This document shows positions 56,328-63,749 of a stretch of 64,000 nucleotides of DNA, piece after piece. The translations under genes were made by a program, and so were the position numbers. Where the stretch lies: NCBI RefSeq assembly GCF_031679605.1, contig NZ_CP117522.1, positions 6,076,001-6,140,000 on the forward strand, written 5' to 3'. The notes below the pieces were generated by a model. It was given only the letters and a program-made list of their open reading frames with translations. It had not been told where the DNA came from and ran no database searches. Numbering within the stretch: the first letter of the stretch is position 1; each line of letters opens with the position of its first letter. This stretch comes from Streptomyces luomodiensis (lineage in GTDB: Bacteria; Actinomycetota; Actinomycetes; Streptomycetales; Streptomycetaceae).

Positions 56328-56825
56328 TCAGTCCTCCTCGGAACGGCGGCGGGTGCGGGCGGTGGTGGCGGTGCGCCGCCGGGGGCGGCTCTCCCGCTCC
56401 TCGGCTTCCTCGTCCTCGTACGCGTCCTCGTCCTCGCTCTCGCCCTCGTCATCGACCCCGACGGCCCTTTTGACCTTCTCCCCGACGCCGCCCACCGCCT
56501 TCTTGGCCTTCTTCTTGGCGAGACCGGTGGCCATCCCCCCGGCCGCGCTCCCGCCACCCGACATGCCGCCCAGCAGTTCGGGAACGGTTTTGCTGCGGTC
56601 GAATTCGAGGTCCAGGCGGTTGCAGGCTTCGGCGAAGCGGAGGTAGGTGTCCACGCTGGCGACCACGATGCGGGCGTCAATCTTCAGGATCTCGATGCCC
56701 ACGAGGGAGACCCGGATGAAGACGTCGATCACCATGCCGCGGTCGAGGATGAGTTCCAGGGCGTCGTAGAGGGTGCCGGTCCGCTGAATGCAGACGACTT
56801 CTTCGGTGTACGTGCCAGCGGGCAT
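56328..56825 (-). CDS. gvpA: Gas vesicle structural protein GvpA with extended charged tail
   Basis: The main shell protein. Residues 15-70 contain GTLYDALELILDRGMVIDVF, IRVSLVGIEILKIDARIVVA and SVDTYLRFAEACNRL, which closely follow canonical GvpA (VSLVGIE..AIEARIVIASVDTYL). At 165 aa it is about twice the length of typical 70-residue GvpA because of a Gly/Lys/Glu/Arg-rich tail (KKKAKKAVGGVGEKVKRAV, DDEGESEDEDAYEDEE). Streptomycete GvpA proteins commonly carry such tails. ATG 56825 has AAAGGACG upstream. Confidence 0.92.
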   Translation of the reverse strand: MPAGTYTEEVVCIQRTGTLYDALELILDRGMVIDVFIRVSLVGIEILKIDARIVVASVDTYLRFAEACNRLDLEFDRSKTVPELLGGMSGGGSAAGGMATGLAKKKAKKAVGGVGEKVKRAVGVDDEGESEDEDAYEDEEAEERESRPRRRTATTARTRRRSEED

Positions 56826-56856
56826 GTCGGGGCGTCCTTTCGGCAGTCGTCTCGGC

Positions 56857-56930
56857 GTCGGCTCAGCGGTCGGCTCAGCAGTCGGCTGAGCGGTCGGCTG
56901 AGCATCGGCTCGACGTCGGCTCAGCAGTCG
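56857..56930. repeat. 12-bp tandem repeat between gvpO and gvpA
   Basis: About six imperfect copies of GTCGGCTCAGCG or GTCGGCTGAGCG overlap the last codons of gvpO and fill the 95-bp gap to gvpA. Copies with TCAGC and TGAGC can pair, so the mRNA may fold; this could set gvpO against gvpA expression. Confidence 0.75.
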
Positions 56931-57232
56931 TCGGCCGCGCCGCGCCGGTAGCGGCGGACCCTCCGGTACTCCTGGAGTTCGCCCCGCTGGTCGATGTGCA
57001 CCTCGTAGGTGGCCAGCAGGCTGGTGGTGTCGGGAATCCGGGCGACCTCCAGGACGTCCACGCTGACGACCCAGCCGTCCTCATTGCGGGTCACACCGCA
57101 GACGCCCTCGGGCTCATGGACGATCAGTGAGGCGAGCTGTTCGCACGCGTGCCGGGCGGCCTCCTCCGGCCTGGGCGGCCGCGGCCGGGGGCTCGTCTTG
57201 GTGGGCGACGGGCGCCGTTCTCGCTCTGCCAT
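56921..57232 (-). CDS. gvpO: Gas vesicle protein GvpO
   Basis: A 103-aa protein, first gene of the operon as in other Streptomyces gvp clusters. The conserved part is EEAARHACEQLASLIVHEPE, GVCGVTRNEDGWVVSVDVLE, VARIPDTTSLLATYEVHIDQ and RGELQEYRRVRRYRRG. GvpO is essential for vesicle formation in haloarchaea. ATG 57232 is used; an ATG two codons upstream is possible. The promoter lies between here and the repeat at 57332. Confidence 0.92.
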   Translation of the reverse strand: MAERERRPSPTKTSPRPRPPRPEEAARHACEQLASLIVHEPEGVCGVTRNEDGWVVSVDVLEVARIPDTTSLLATYEVHIDQRGELQEYRRVRRYRRGAADDC

Positions 57233-57331
57233 GTGCATCAGTGTGGCCACATGGCAGGTGCGCCCGCCTGTTGTGAGCGGCCGGACGAGGCAAGCCCGCC
57301 GGCCTCCCCGGGCTCGCTCGCCCCTTAGACC

Positions 57332-57416
57332 CCCTTGGCCCCCTTGGCTTCGTCTCGCTCCTCCGTGCTCAGCGAGGACCACAGCCGCTCGCTCGCGCAG
57401 TGCATGTGGTCCGCCA
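57332..57416. repeat. 85-bp direct repeat, left copy
   Basis: Identical at 83 of 85 positions to 59009-59093, with an offset of exactly 1677 bp. On the minus strand it encodes ADHMHCASERLWSSLSTEER and DEAKGAKG then V and a stop (57325), the same C terminus as the intact FadR-type regulator to the right. It is therefore an orphaned gene end. Confidence 0.95.
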
Positions 57417-57417
57417 A

Positions 57418-57588
57418 GCCGACAACGCACAACCGGCCTTCGCCCCGTGGCACCGGCCGCTGCCGGTCACCGAGCGCCTGGGCCGCGAGATCCTGACTCT
57501 CCCGTTCCACCAGCACCTCACGGAGACGGACGCCGGGCGCGTCGCCGACGAGCTCCGGGCCGTCCTCGCCGCGGGGGCGGCCGATGAC
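57418..57588 (+). pseudogene. C-terminal fragment of a DegT/DnrJ/EryC1-type aminotransferase
   Basis: Directly after the repeat, the frame beginning at 57418 reads ADNAQPAFAPWHRPLPVTER, LGREILTLPFHQHLTETDAG and RVADELRAVLAAG. This is the characteristic last 55-60 residues of PLP-dependent sugar aminotransferases. Everything upstream (PLP lysine and so on) is absent, being replaced by the regulator repeat, and the frame has no nearby stop. It is a relic, not a functional gene. Confidence 0.75.
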
Positions 57589-57769
57589 CGCCCGGCCGCG
57601 GCGGCTGCTGACGGTGTGCCTGGGGAACCACTGCCGCTCACCGCTCGCCGCGCTCATCCTCGGCGAACTCGGCGGCCCGGCCGTAGAGGTCCACTCGGCC
57701 GGCACGCAAGTGGGTCGGCCGCCCGGCGCACGCGCAGATGGCGATCAGACGGACATGACCGGGCCCTGA
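57584..57769 (+). pseudogene. Truncated low-molecular-weight protein tyrosine phosphatase
   Basis: A 61-codon frame from ATG 57584 begins RRLLTVCLGNHCRSPLAALI and LGELGGPAVEVHSAGT, with the complete P-loop C-x-G-N-x-C-R-S-P. It then loses similarity (GRPPGARADGDQTDMTGP) and stops; the family needs about 145-160 residues, including a catalytic DP loop near the C terminus. It overlaps the end of the aminotransferase fragment, so the two probably came from one operon and were cut by the same event. Confidence 0.8.
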
Positions 57770-57774
57770 CCGGA

Positions 57775-58983
57775 TCAGCCGCCGGTCGCGGCGGACAGGA
57801 GCACGTCCACGAGCCTGTCCGCCGCGTCCGGCCGTCCGTGCGTCCGAGCAGCCTCCGCCATCCCCGCGCGCCGCGCCGGGTCGGTCAGCAGCGGCCCGAG
57901 GGCGTTCTGCAGCCGGGCCGCAGTGACCTCTCCCTCCAGCGCGACGGCGGCGCCCGCCTCCTCGAGGTGCCGGGCATTGTGCGCCTGCTCGTTCCCCGCC
58001 GAGGACGCGAGCGGTACGAACACGGCCGGCTTCCCGAGGGCGGTGAGCTCCGCGAGGGTGCCGGCGCCGCTGCGGGAGACCACGACGTCAGCGAGGGCCA
58101 GGACGTCGGGGAGTTCCGGGCCGACGAACCCGGTGAGGTAGTACCGGCCGGCGAGCTGCGGCGGGAGGCCGGCCGCGGTCGCACGGAGCGCATCGACGTT
58201 CGCCGGTCCGCACTGGTGCACGACGTTGGCGCGCTCCAGAAGCCACGGGAGGGCTTCCCGCACGACATTGTTGATCTGCTGGGCGCCCTGCGCGCCGCCG
58301 GTCACGTACAGCGTCGGGAGCCGCCGGTCGAAGCCGGTCAGCCCGAGCGTGGTGACGGCCTTCTCCGCATGGCCGGTCAGCACTTCCGGGCGGACCGGGT
58401 TCCCGGTGACGACGGCCGCGGACCGTACGGCCTCCGGGAGGAGCGGCAACGTCGACTCCGACGACACGGCGATGCGCGCCGCCGAGCCGGCCAACTTCCG
58501 GTTCGCCAGCCCGAGCCGCACGGTCTGCTCGTGCAGCACGAGCGGACGCTTGCACATCCGTGCCGCCAGCCCGGCCGGGACGGCGACGTACCCGCCGGTC
58601 GCCAGCACGACGTTCGGCCGGAAGCCCGACACGATCTTGCGGGCCTGGGCGACCCCGAGCGGCACCCGCGCCATGTCCTTGACGTTCGCCGGGGACACCA
58701 TCTTGAGCGGGTTCGCCGACCGGCGGATCTTGCCCGTTGCGACCGTTGTGAAGGCGATGCCCTCGGCGGGCGCGATGCGGGCCTCCAGCCCGTCGGGCGT
58801 GCCGATCCAGAGGACATCGAGCGCGCGGCCGTCGGCCGCCAGCCGGGCCTGCAAGGTGCGGACCGCGGTGAGCGCGGGGTAGGTGTGGCCGCCGGTACCT
58901 CCCCCCGTGACGATGAGACGGAAGGTGGTCGGCAGACGGGAAGGTTCATTCACCCAGCGCAGCCTACTGGCTACCGTAGGCAC
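57775..58983 (-). CDS. MurG-like UDP-GlcNAc glycosyltransferase (extra copy)
   Basis: A 402-aa GT28 protein with all MurG blocks: LIVTGGGTGGHTYPALTAV, ATGGYVAVPAGLAARM, LVLHEQTVRLGLANR, LYVTGGAQGAQQINNVV, VVSRSGAGTLAELTALGKPA and NEQAHNARHLEEAGAAVAL. It is not beside division and cell-wall genes as true murG is, so it is likely a paralogue. In streptomycetes such copies occur in natural-product or cell-surface loci. The start is uncertain: GTG 58983 is 6 bases after the regulator's stop; GTG 58953 is an alternative. It converges on the phosphatase fragment and lies between the two direct repeats. Confidence 0.85.
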   Translation of the reverse strand: MPTVASRLRWVNEPSRLPTTFRLIVTGGGTGGHTYPALTAVRTLQARLAADGRALDVLWIGTPDGLEARIAPAEGIAFTTVATGKIRRSANPLKMVSPANVKDMARVPLGVAQARKIVSGFRPNVVLATGGYVAVPAGLAARMCKRPLVLHEQTVRLGLANRKLAGSAARIAVSSESTLPLLPEAVRSAAVVTGNPVRPEVLTGHAEKAVTTLGLTGFDRRLPTLYVTGGAQGAQQINNVVREALPWLLERANVVHQCGPANVDALRATAAGLPPQLAGRYYLTGFVGPELPDVLALADVVVSRSGAGTLAELTALGKPAVFVPLASSAGNEQAHNARHLEEAGAAVALEGEVTAARLQNALGPLLTDPARRAGMAEAARTHGRPDAADRLVDVLLSAATGG

Positions 58984-58989
58984 TCTCCT

Positions 58990-59769
58990 TCACCCGGTCG
59001 CCGTGCTGCCCTTGGCCCCCTTGGCCTCGTCTCGCTCCTCCGTGCTCAGCGAGGACCACAGCCGCTCGCTCGCGCAGTGCATGTGGTCTGCCATGGCCCG
59101 CTCGGCGGCCTCGGGGTCGTGGTCGCGGATGGCCTGAAGGATCGCGGCGTGTTCCTTGAGGGTGCCGGCCACCGTGCCCTCGATGTCTCCCGCGCGCTCC
59201 ATCCAGACCTGGAGGAGTGAGCGGATGCTGTGCAGGATGTCGCTGAGTACGGAGTTGCGGGCGATGGTCGCCGTTTCCAGGTGGAAGGCTATGTCGGCGT
59301 CGATGAACGCCTTGACGTCGCTGCCCGCCTCGCGCATGTGCTCCAGATGGGCTTCGAGGCGTGCTATGTCCGCGGGTTCGGCGCGCTCGGCGGCGAGGCG
59401 GGCGGACATGCCCTCCATGAAGGTGCGCACCTCGACCAGGTCGTGGGTGCGGCGCTGACCGAGCATCAGGCCCCAGTTGATGGCGCGGGGCAGGAACTCC
59501 GAGGTGCCGGCCCGGACGTATGAGCCGGAGCCGGGGCGGATCTCGATGATGCCCAGGACGTCGAGGGCGGACAGCGCGCCGCGGACGCTGGAGCGGGCCA
59601 CGTTCAGCGCCTCGGCGAGCTGGCGCTCCGCGGGGAGCCGGGTGCCGGGCTGGAGGTGGCCTTCGGAGAGGTGGTCCAGCAGCCGCTTGGCCACCTCGCT
59701 CACCGACGACTCGCGGACGACGGGGCGCAGCAGGGCGGTGAAGTTCGGCTGCTCGGACTCAGCGCTCAC
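58990..59769 (-). CDS. FadR/GntR-family transcriptional regulator (FCD domain)
   Basis: A 259-aa regulator. The winged helix reads VAKRLLDHLSEGHLQPGTRL, PAERQLAEALNVARSSVRGA and LSALDVLGIIEIRPGSGSYV. The all-helical FCD domain shows VRTFMEGMSARLAAERAEP, DADIAFHLETATIARN and HAAILQAIRDHDPEAAERAM, with the Asp/His metal residues. It is divergent from the MFS/kinase operon across a FadR-type palindrome and is its likely repressor. GTG 59769 has AAGGGGAA upstream. The last 35 residues (GSTATG end) belong to the repeated segment and beyond. Confidence 0.93.
   Translation of the reverse strand: MSAESEQPNFTALLRPVVRESSVSEVAKRLLDHLSEGHLQPGTRLPAERQLAEALNVARSSVRGALSALDVLGIIEIRPGSGSYVRAGTSEFLPRAINWGLMLGQRRTHDLVEVRTFMEGMSARLAAERAEPADIARLEAHLEHMREAGSDVKAFIDADIAFHLETATIARNSVLSDILHSIRSLLQVWMERAGDIEGTVAGTLKEHAAILQAIRDHDPEAAERAMADHMHCASERLWSSLSTEERDEAKGAKGSTATG
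59009..59093. repeat. 85-bp direct repeat, right copy (within the FadR-type gene 3' end)
   Basis: Right partner of the copy at 57332-57416, with two mismatches. Here it is part of the intact regulator gene. The two copies bound a 1677-bp unit. Confidence 0.95.
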
Positions 59770-59917
59770 GTGGCGTTCCCCTTAGCGGTCTGGGCTGGAC
59801 TCACCAGTACATCACCCCTGGCGGGAGGGGAAGTCCCCGGCCACTGATTAAGCGTTCGGCGGGGTTCTGTCAAGAGGCCTTTGGCCTGCGATAAAAGCGA
59901 TGCTCATCACTTTGGTT

Positions 59918-59932
59918 AATTGGTGACCAATT
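59918..59932. promoter_or_regulatory. FadR/GntR-type operator
   Basis: AATTGGTGACCAATT, a perfect palindrome with 7-bp arms around a central G, contains the TGGTnACCA form expected of FadR-subfamily sites. It lies 68 bp before the MFS gene and 149 bp before the regulator. Confidence 0.85.
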
Positions 59933-59999
59933 TTCGATGTGTGACTAGCGTGAGGCGCACTCCACCGGACAACGCTGTCCCGCCCAGTGAGGAGCCGCC

Positions 60000-61367
60000 A
60001 TGGGCACCCCTGCCGTCACCCCGGTCGCGACGGACGTCGAGAGATCGGCGATCAAGAAGGTCGCGGTCCGTCTCGTCCCGTTCGTCGCCCTGATGTTCTT
60101 CGTGAACTTCCTCGACCGGACCGCCGTCTCCTTCGCGGAGCCCAATGGCATGGGCGAGGACCTGGGGCTCAGCGCGGCTCAGTTCGGGCTGGCCTCGGGC
60201 GTCTTCTTCATCGGCTACATCCTGCTGGAAGTGCCCAGCAACATGGCGCTGCACCGGTTCGGTGCCCGCCGCTGGCTGGCCCGGATCATGGTCACCTGGG
60301 GAATCGTTTCTCTTGCTTTCACCTGGGTGAACTCCACCGAGCAGCTGTATGGGCTGCGCTTCCTGCTGGGTGTCGCCGAGGCCGGGTTCTTCCCCGGCGC
60401 GATCCTCTTCCTCAGCCAGTGGGTGCCGGCCCGCCACCGCACCCGGATCCTGGCGCTGTTCTACCTGGCCCAGCCGCTCACCACGGTGATCGGGGCGCCG
60501 CTGGCCGGACTGCTGATCAACCAGCACGGCGCGTTCCTCGGCCTCGAGGGCTGGCGCTTCATGTTCCTCGGCGTCTCGGTGCCCGCGATCCTGCTCGGCG
60601 TCATCGCCTGGTTCTACCTGATCGACCGCCCGGCCGACGCCACGTGGCTCACCGCCGCGGAGAAGGACTGGCTGACCGGCGAGCTGGCGCGGGAGAACGA
60701 CGAGAAGACGGCCGGCCACGGCGGGCGCGAGGGGATCAAGGCGGCGTTCGCCAGCGGCCGGGTGTGGGTCCTGTCCCTCATCTACTTCGGCTTCATCTAC
60801 GGCCTGTACGCCCTGGCGTTCTTCCTGCCCACCATCATCAGCGGTTTCGAGGACGAGTTCGGGACCCACTTCAGCGTGATGGACAAGGGGCTGATCACCG
60901 CCATCCCCTATCTGCCCGCCGCGATCGTCCTGTTCTTCTGGTCCCGGCACGCCACCCGGCACGGGGTACGCGCCTGGCATGTGGCCGGACCCGCGGTGGT
61001 CGGCGGCGTGAGCATCCCGCTGGCCCTGTCCATGGGCTCGCCGACCGCGACCGTCGCGGTGATCACCGTCACCGCCTGCTCGATCTTCGCGGCGCTGCCC
61101 GCCTTCTGGTCGCTGCCCTCCCGGTTCCTCACCGGAGGCGCCGCGGCCGCCGGTATCGCCCTGATCAACACGGCCGGGAACGTCGCGGGCTTCGCCGCCG
61201 GCTACATCACCGGCTGGCTGCACGACCTCAGCGGCTCCTACTACCTGCCGCTCTTCCTCGTCGGCGGCTTCATGGTCCTGTCCGCCGTCCTGATGGCCTG
61301 CCTCGCCGCCCGCCGCGGGCCCACGGCCCCCGCCCCCGAACAGGAGCTGATCACCGCCGGGCACTGA
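60000..61367 (+). CDS. MFS transporter, anion:cation symporter (ACS) family
   Basis: A 455-aa, 12-helix transporter. ACS features are FFVNFLDRTAVSFAEPNGMG, GLASGVFFIGYILLEVPSNM, GARRWLARIMVTWGIVSLAF, YGLRFLLGVAEAGFFPGAIL and FLSQWVPARHRTRILALFYL. The family carries organic anions such as aldonates, uronates or phthalate. As first gene of an operon with a DhaKL-type kinase and two isomerases it is the likely uptake system for the substrate. ATG 60000 follows GAGGAG. It is controlled by the FadR-type operator upstream. Confidence 0.92.
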   Translation: MGTPAVTPVATDVERSAIKKVAVRLVPFVALMFFVNFLDRTAVSFAEPNGMGEDLGLSAAQFGLASGVFFIGYILLEVPSNMALHRFGARRWLARIMVTWGIVSLAFTWVNSTEQLYGLRFLLGVAEAGFFPGAILFLSQWVPARHRTRILALFYLAQPLTTVIGAPLAGLLINQHGAFLGLEGWRFMFLGVSVPAILLGVIAWFYLIDRPADATWLTAAEKDWLTGELARENDEKTAGHGGREGIKAAFASGRVWVLSLIYFGFIYGLYALAFFLPTIISGFEDEFGTHFSVMDKGLITAIPYLPAAIVLFFWSRHATRHGVRAWHVAGPAVVGGVSIPLALSMGSPTATVAVITVTACSIFAALPAFWSLPSRFLTGGAAAAGIALINTAGNVAGFAAGYITGWLHDLSGSYYLPLFLVGGFMVLSAVLMACLAARRGPTAPAPEQELITAGH

Positions 61368-61490
61368 CCCCTCGCCCGCGACCAACCCCTCCGCGACGCC
61401 CCAGCCCCAGCCCCAGCCCCAGCGCAGAGCGCCTGCGACGCACGCCCCCCCGCGCAACGAACACCCCGCAGCCCCGGGAGACCGCCAGCC

Positions 61491-63239
61491 ATGACACGAC
61501 TCTTCAACAACCCAGCCGCCTTCGCGGACGAGGCCCTGGAAGGCTTCGTCGCCGCCCACCGGCGCCTGGTCCGGCGCGTCCCCGGCGGTGTCGCCCGCGC
61601 CGCCGCCACCGCCCCCGGTCAGGTGGCCGTGGTCGTCGGCGGCGGTTCGGGCCACTACCCGGCCTTCTCCGGCCTGGTGGGGCCGGGCCTGGCGCACGGT
61701 GCCGCGGTCGGCAACGTCTTCGCCTCGCCCTCGGCCCAGCAGGTGGCCCAGGTGGCCAAGGCGGCGCAGGCCGGCGGCGGGGTGCTGCTGGCGTTCGGCA
61801 ACTACGCGGGCGACGTGCTGCACTTCGGCCAGGCCGCGGAGCGCCTCACCGCCGAGGGCATCCCCTGCGCGACGCTCGCCGTGACCGACGACGTCTCCAG
61901 CGCCGCCGCCGGGGAGTCGGAGAAGCGGCGCGGGGTCGCGGGCGATCTCGCGGTGTTCAAGACCGCCGCCGCGGCCGCCGAGGCGGGGCTGCCCCTGGCC
62001 GAGGTGGTCCGCCTCGCCGAGCTGGCCAACGCCCGGACCCGTTCGTTCGGCATCGCCTTCTCCGGCTGCACCCTGCCCGGCGCGGACGCCCCGCTGTTCA
62101 CCGTCCCCGACGGCCGGATGGCGGTGGGCCTGGGCATCCACGGTGAGCCGGGGCTCGCCGAGCGCCCGGTGCCCAGCGCCGACGAGGCCGCCGAACTGCT
62201 CGTCTCCACCCTGCTCGGCGAACTGCCGGAGGGCGTGGACAGCCCGCGCGGACAGCGCGCGGGCGTGATCCTCAACGGTCTGGGCTCGGTCAAGTACGAG
62301 GAGCTGTTCGTCGTCTACCGCCAGGTGGCCCGGCTGCTCGCCGAGGCGGGCGTGGAAACCGTCGACCCCGAGGTGGGCGAGCTGGTCACCAGCTTCGACA
62401 TGGCGGGCGTCTCGCTCACCCTCTTCTGGCTCACCGATGAGCTGGAGCCGCTGTGGACGGCCCCGGCCGACGCCCCCGCCTACCGCAAGGGGACGGTCGC
62501 CCCGGCCGTCACCACCGCCGAGCCGCTCGCGGACGCGGACCTCGCCGAGGAGCCCGCCGTCCCCGAGGCGAGCGAGCCCTCCCGCGCCGCGGCCCGCACC
62601 GCCCTGGCGGCGCTGGAGGCCATCGAGACGACCATCCGGGCGCACGCCGAGGAACTCGGCCGCATCGACGCCGTCGCCGGCGACGGCGACCACGGCATCG
62701 GCATGCGGCGCGGCTCCGAGGCCGCGCACGTGGCCGCCCGCCAGGCCCTGGAGCGGGGCGCGGGCGCCGGCACCCTGCTGCACCACGCCGCCGACGCCTG
62801 GGCCGACCGGGCCGGCGGCACCTCCGGGGCGCTGTGGGGGGTCATCCTGCGGGCGCTCGGCACGGCCCTCGGCGACACCGAACGGCCCGACGCGCACGCG
62901 GTCAGCGTCGGCGTGGACGCCGCCGCCGACGGGGTGATGCGACTGGGCAAGGCGGAGACCGGCGACAAGACGATGGTCGACGCCCTGGTGCCGTTCGCCG
63001 ACGCGCTGAGCGAGGCCGTCGGCCAGGGGGCGCCGCTGACCGCCGCCTGGGACACCGCGGCCACCGCCGCCGACGCCGCCGCCAAGGCCACCGCCGAACT
63101 CCTGCCCCGGCTGGGCCGCGCCCGGCCGCACGCCGAGAAGTCCCTGGGCACCCCGGACGCGGGCGCGGTGTCCCTCGCCCTGATCGTCCGCGCTGTGCAC
63201 GGCGCCCTCGCCGCGTGCCCCGCCGAACCCACCGCCTGA
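61491..63239 (+). CDS. DhaK-DhaL fusion kinase (dihydroxyacetone/erythrulose kinase family)
   Basis: A 582-aa ATP-dependent ketose kinase. The DhaK domain (1-330) has VVVGGGSGHYPAFSGLVGPG, FASPSAQQVAQVAKAAQAGG, GNYAGDVLHFGQAAERLT and GLGIHGEPGLAE, whose His forms the covalent bond with the ketone. The DhaL domain (365-582) has the Asp-rich ATP/Mg site RIDAVAGDGDHGIGMRRGSE, RAGGTSGALWGVILRALG and GDKTMVDALVPFADALSEAV. Fusion of both without a phosphotransferase partner marks the ATP-using type. With RpiB- and TIM-like neighbours it most resembles L- or D-erythrulose kinases. A CCAGCC repeat lies just upstream. Confidence 0.92.
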   Translation: MTRLFNNPAAFADEALEGFVAAHRRLVRRVPGGVARAAATAPGQVAVVVGGGSGHYPAFSGLVGPGLAHGAAVGNVFASPSAQQVAQVAKAAQAGGGVLLAFGNYAGDVLHFGQAAERLTAEGIPCATLAVTDDVSSAAAGESEKRRGVAGDLAVFKTAAAAAEAGLPLAEVVRLAELANARTRSFGIAFSGCTLPGADAPLFTVPDGRMAVGLGIHGEPGLAERPVPSADEAAELLVSTLLGELPEGVDSPRGQRAGVILNGLGSVKYEELFVVYRQVARLLAEAGVETVDPEVGELVTSFDMAGVSLTLFWLTDELEPLWTAPADAPAYRKGTVAPAVTTAEPLADADLAEEPAVPEASEPSRAAARTALAALEAIETTIRAHAEELGRIDAVAGDGDHGIGMRRGSEAAHVAARQALERGAGAGTLLHHAADAWADRAGGTSGALWGVILRALGTALGDTERPDAHAVSVGVDAAADGVMRLGKAETGDKTMVDALVPFADALSEAVGQGAPLTAAWDTAATAADAAAKATAELLPRLGRARPHAEKSLGTPDAGAVSLALIVRAVHGALAACPAEPTA

Positions 63240-63275
63240 ACCACGTCCCCGAGCCCCTTGGGAAGAAAGGCTGAG

Positions 63276-63749
63276 ATGAACGACAAGCTCCGCATCGTCG
63301 TCGGATCCGATGACGCCGGATACGACTACAAGGAGGTTCTGAAGAAGGACCTGGAGGCCAGCGAGCTCGTGGCGTCCGTCACCGACGTGGGCGTGGACGC
63401 CGACGGGCACACCGCCTACCCGAAGATCGCGATCGCCGCCGCCGAACTGGTGGCCAAGGGCGAGGCCGACCGGGCGCTGCTGGTGTGCGGCACCGGACTC
63501 GGCGTCGCCATCGCCGCCAACAAGGTCAAGGGCATCCGGGCGGTCACCGCCCACGACAGCTTCTCCGTCGAACGCGCCATCCTCAGCAACAACGCCCAGG
63601 TGCTCACCTTCGGCCAGCGCGTCGTGGGCCTGGAGCTGGCCCGCCGCCTCGCCAAGGAGTGGCTCACCTACCGCTTCGACACCTCCTCGGCCTCGGCCGC
63701 CAAGGTCGAGCTGATGTGCGCCTACGAAGACGAGGGCACGGCCGCCTGA
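63276..63749 (+). CDS. RpiB/LacAB-family sugar-phosphate isomerase (EryI-like)
   Basis: A 157-aa isomerase. It has [60 protein letters not shown] and [20 protein letters not shown]. The CGTG active-site Cys is kept, but the usual GSDHAG is GSDDAG. In Brucella the RpiB homologue EryI converts erythrulose 4-phosphate to erythrose 4-phosphate, and a similar step is inferred here. ATG 63276 follows GAAAGG. It ends in TGATG, overlapping the next start by one base. Confidence 0.9.
   Translation: MNDKLRIVVGSDDAGYDYKEVLKKDLEASELVASVTDVGVDADGHTAYPKIAIAAAELVAKGEADRALLVCGTGLGVAIAANKVKGIRAVTAHDSFSVERAILSNNAQVLTFGQRVVGLELARRLAKEWLTYRFDTSSASAAKVELMCAYEDEGTAA

Noticed and set aside
56328..56825. Calling this gene gvpJ or a second accessory GvpA-like protein
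   Set aside because: Its core follows the canonical shell sequence (VSLVGIEILKIDARIVVASV), whereas the genes at 54961 and 53775 have the GvpJ and GvpS forms.
59916..63554. A 1212-codon minus-strand open frame
   Set aside because: It is entirely opposite the MFS, kinase and RpiB-like genes, has repetitive Gly/Arg/Val/Glu composition and no domain.
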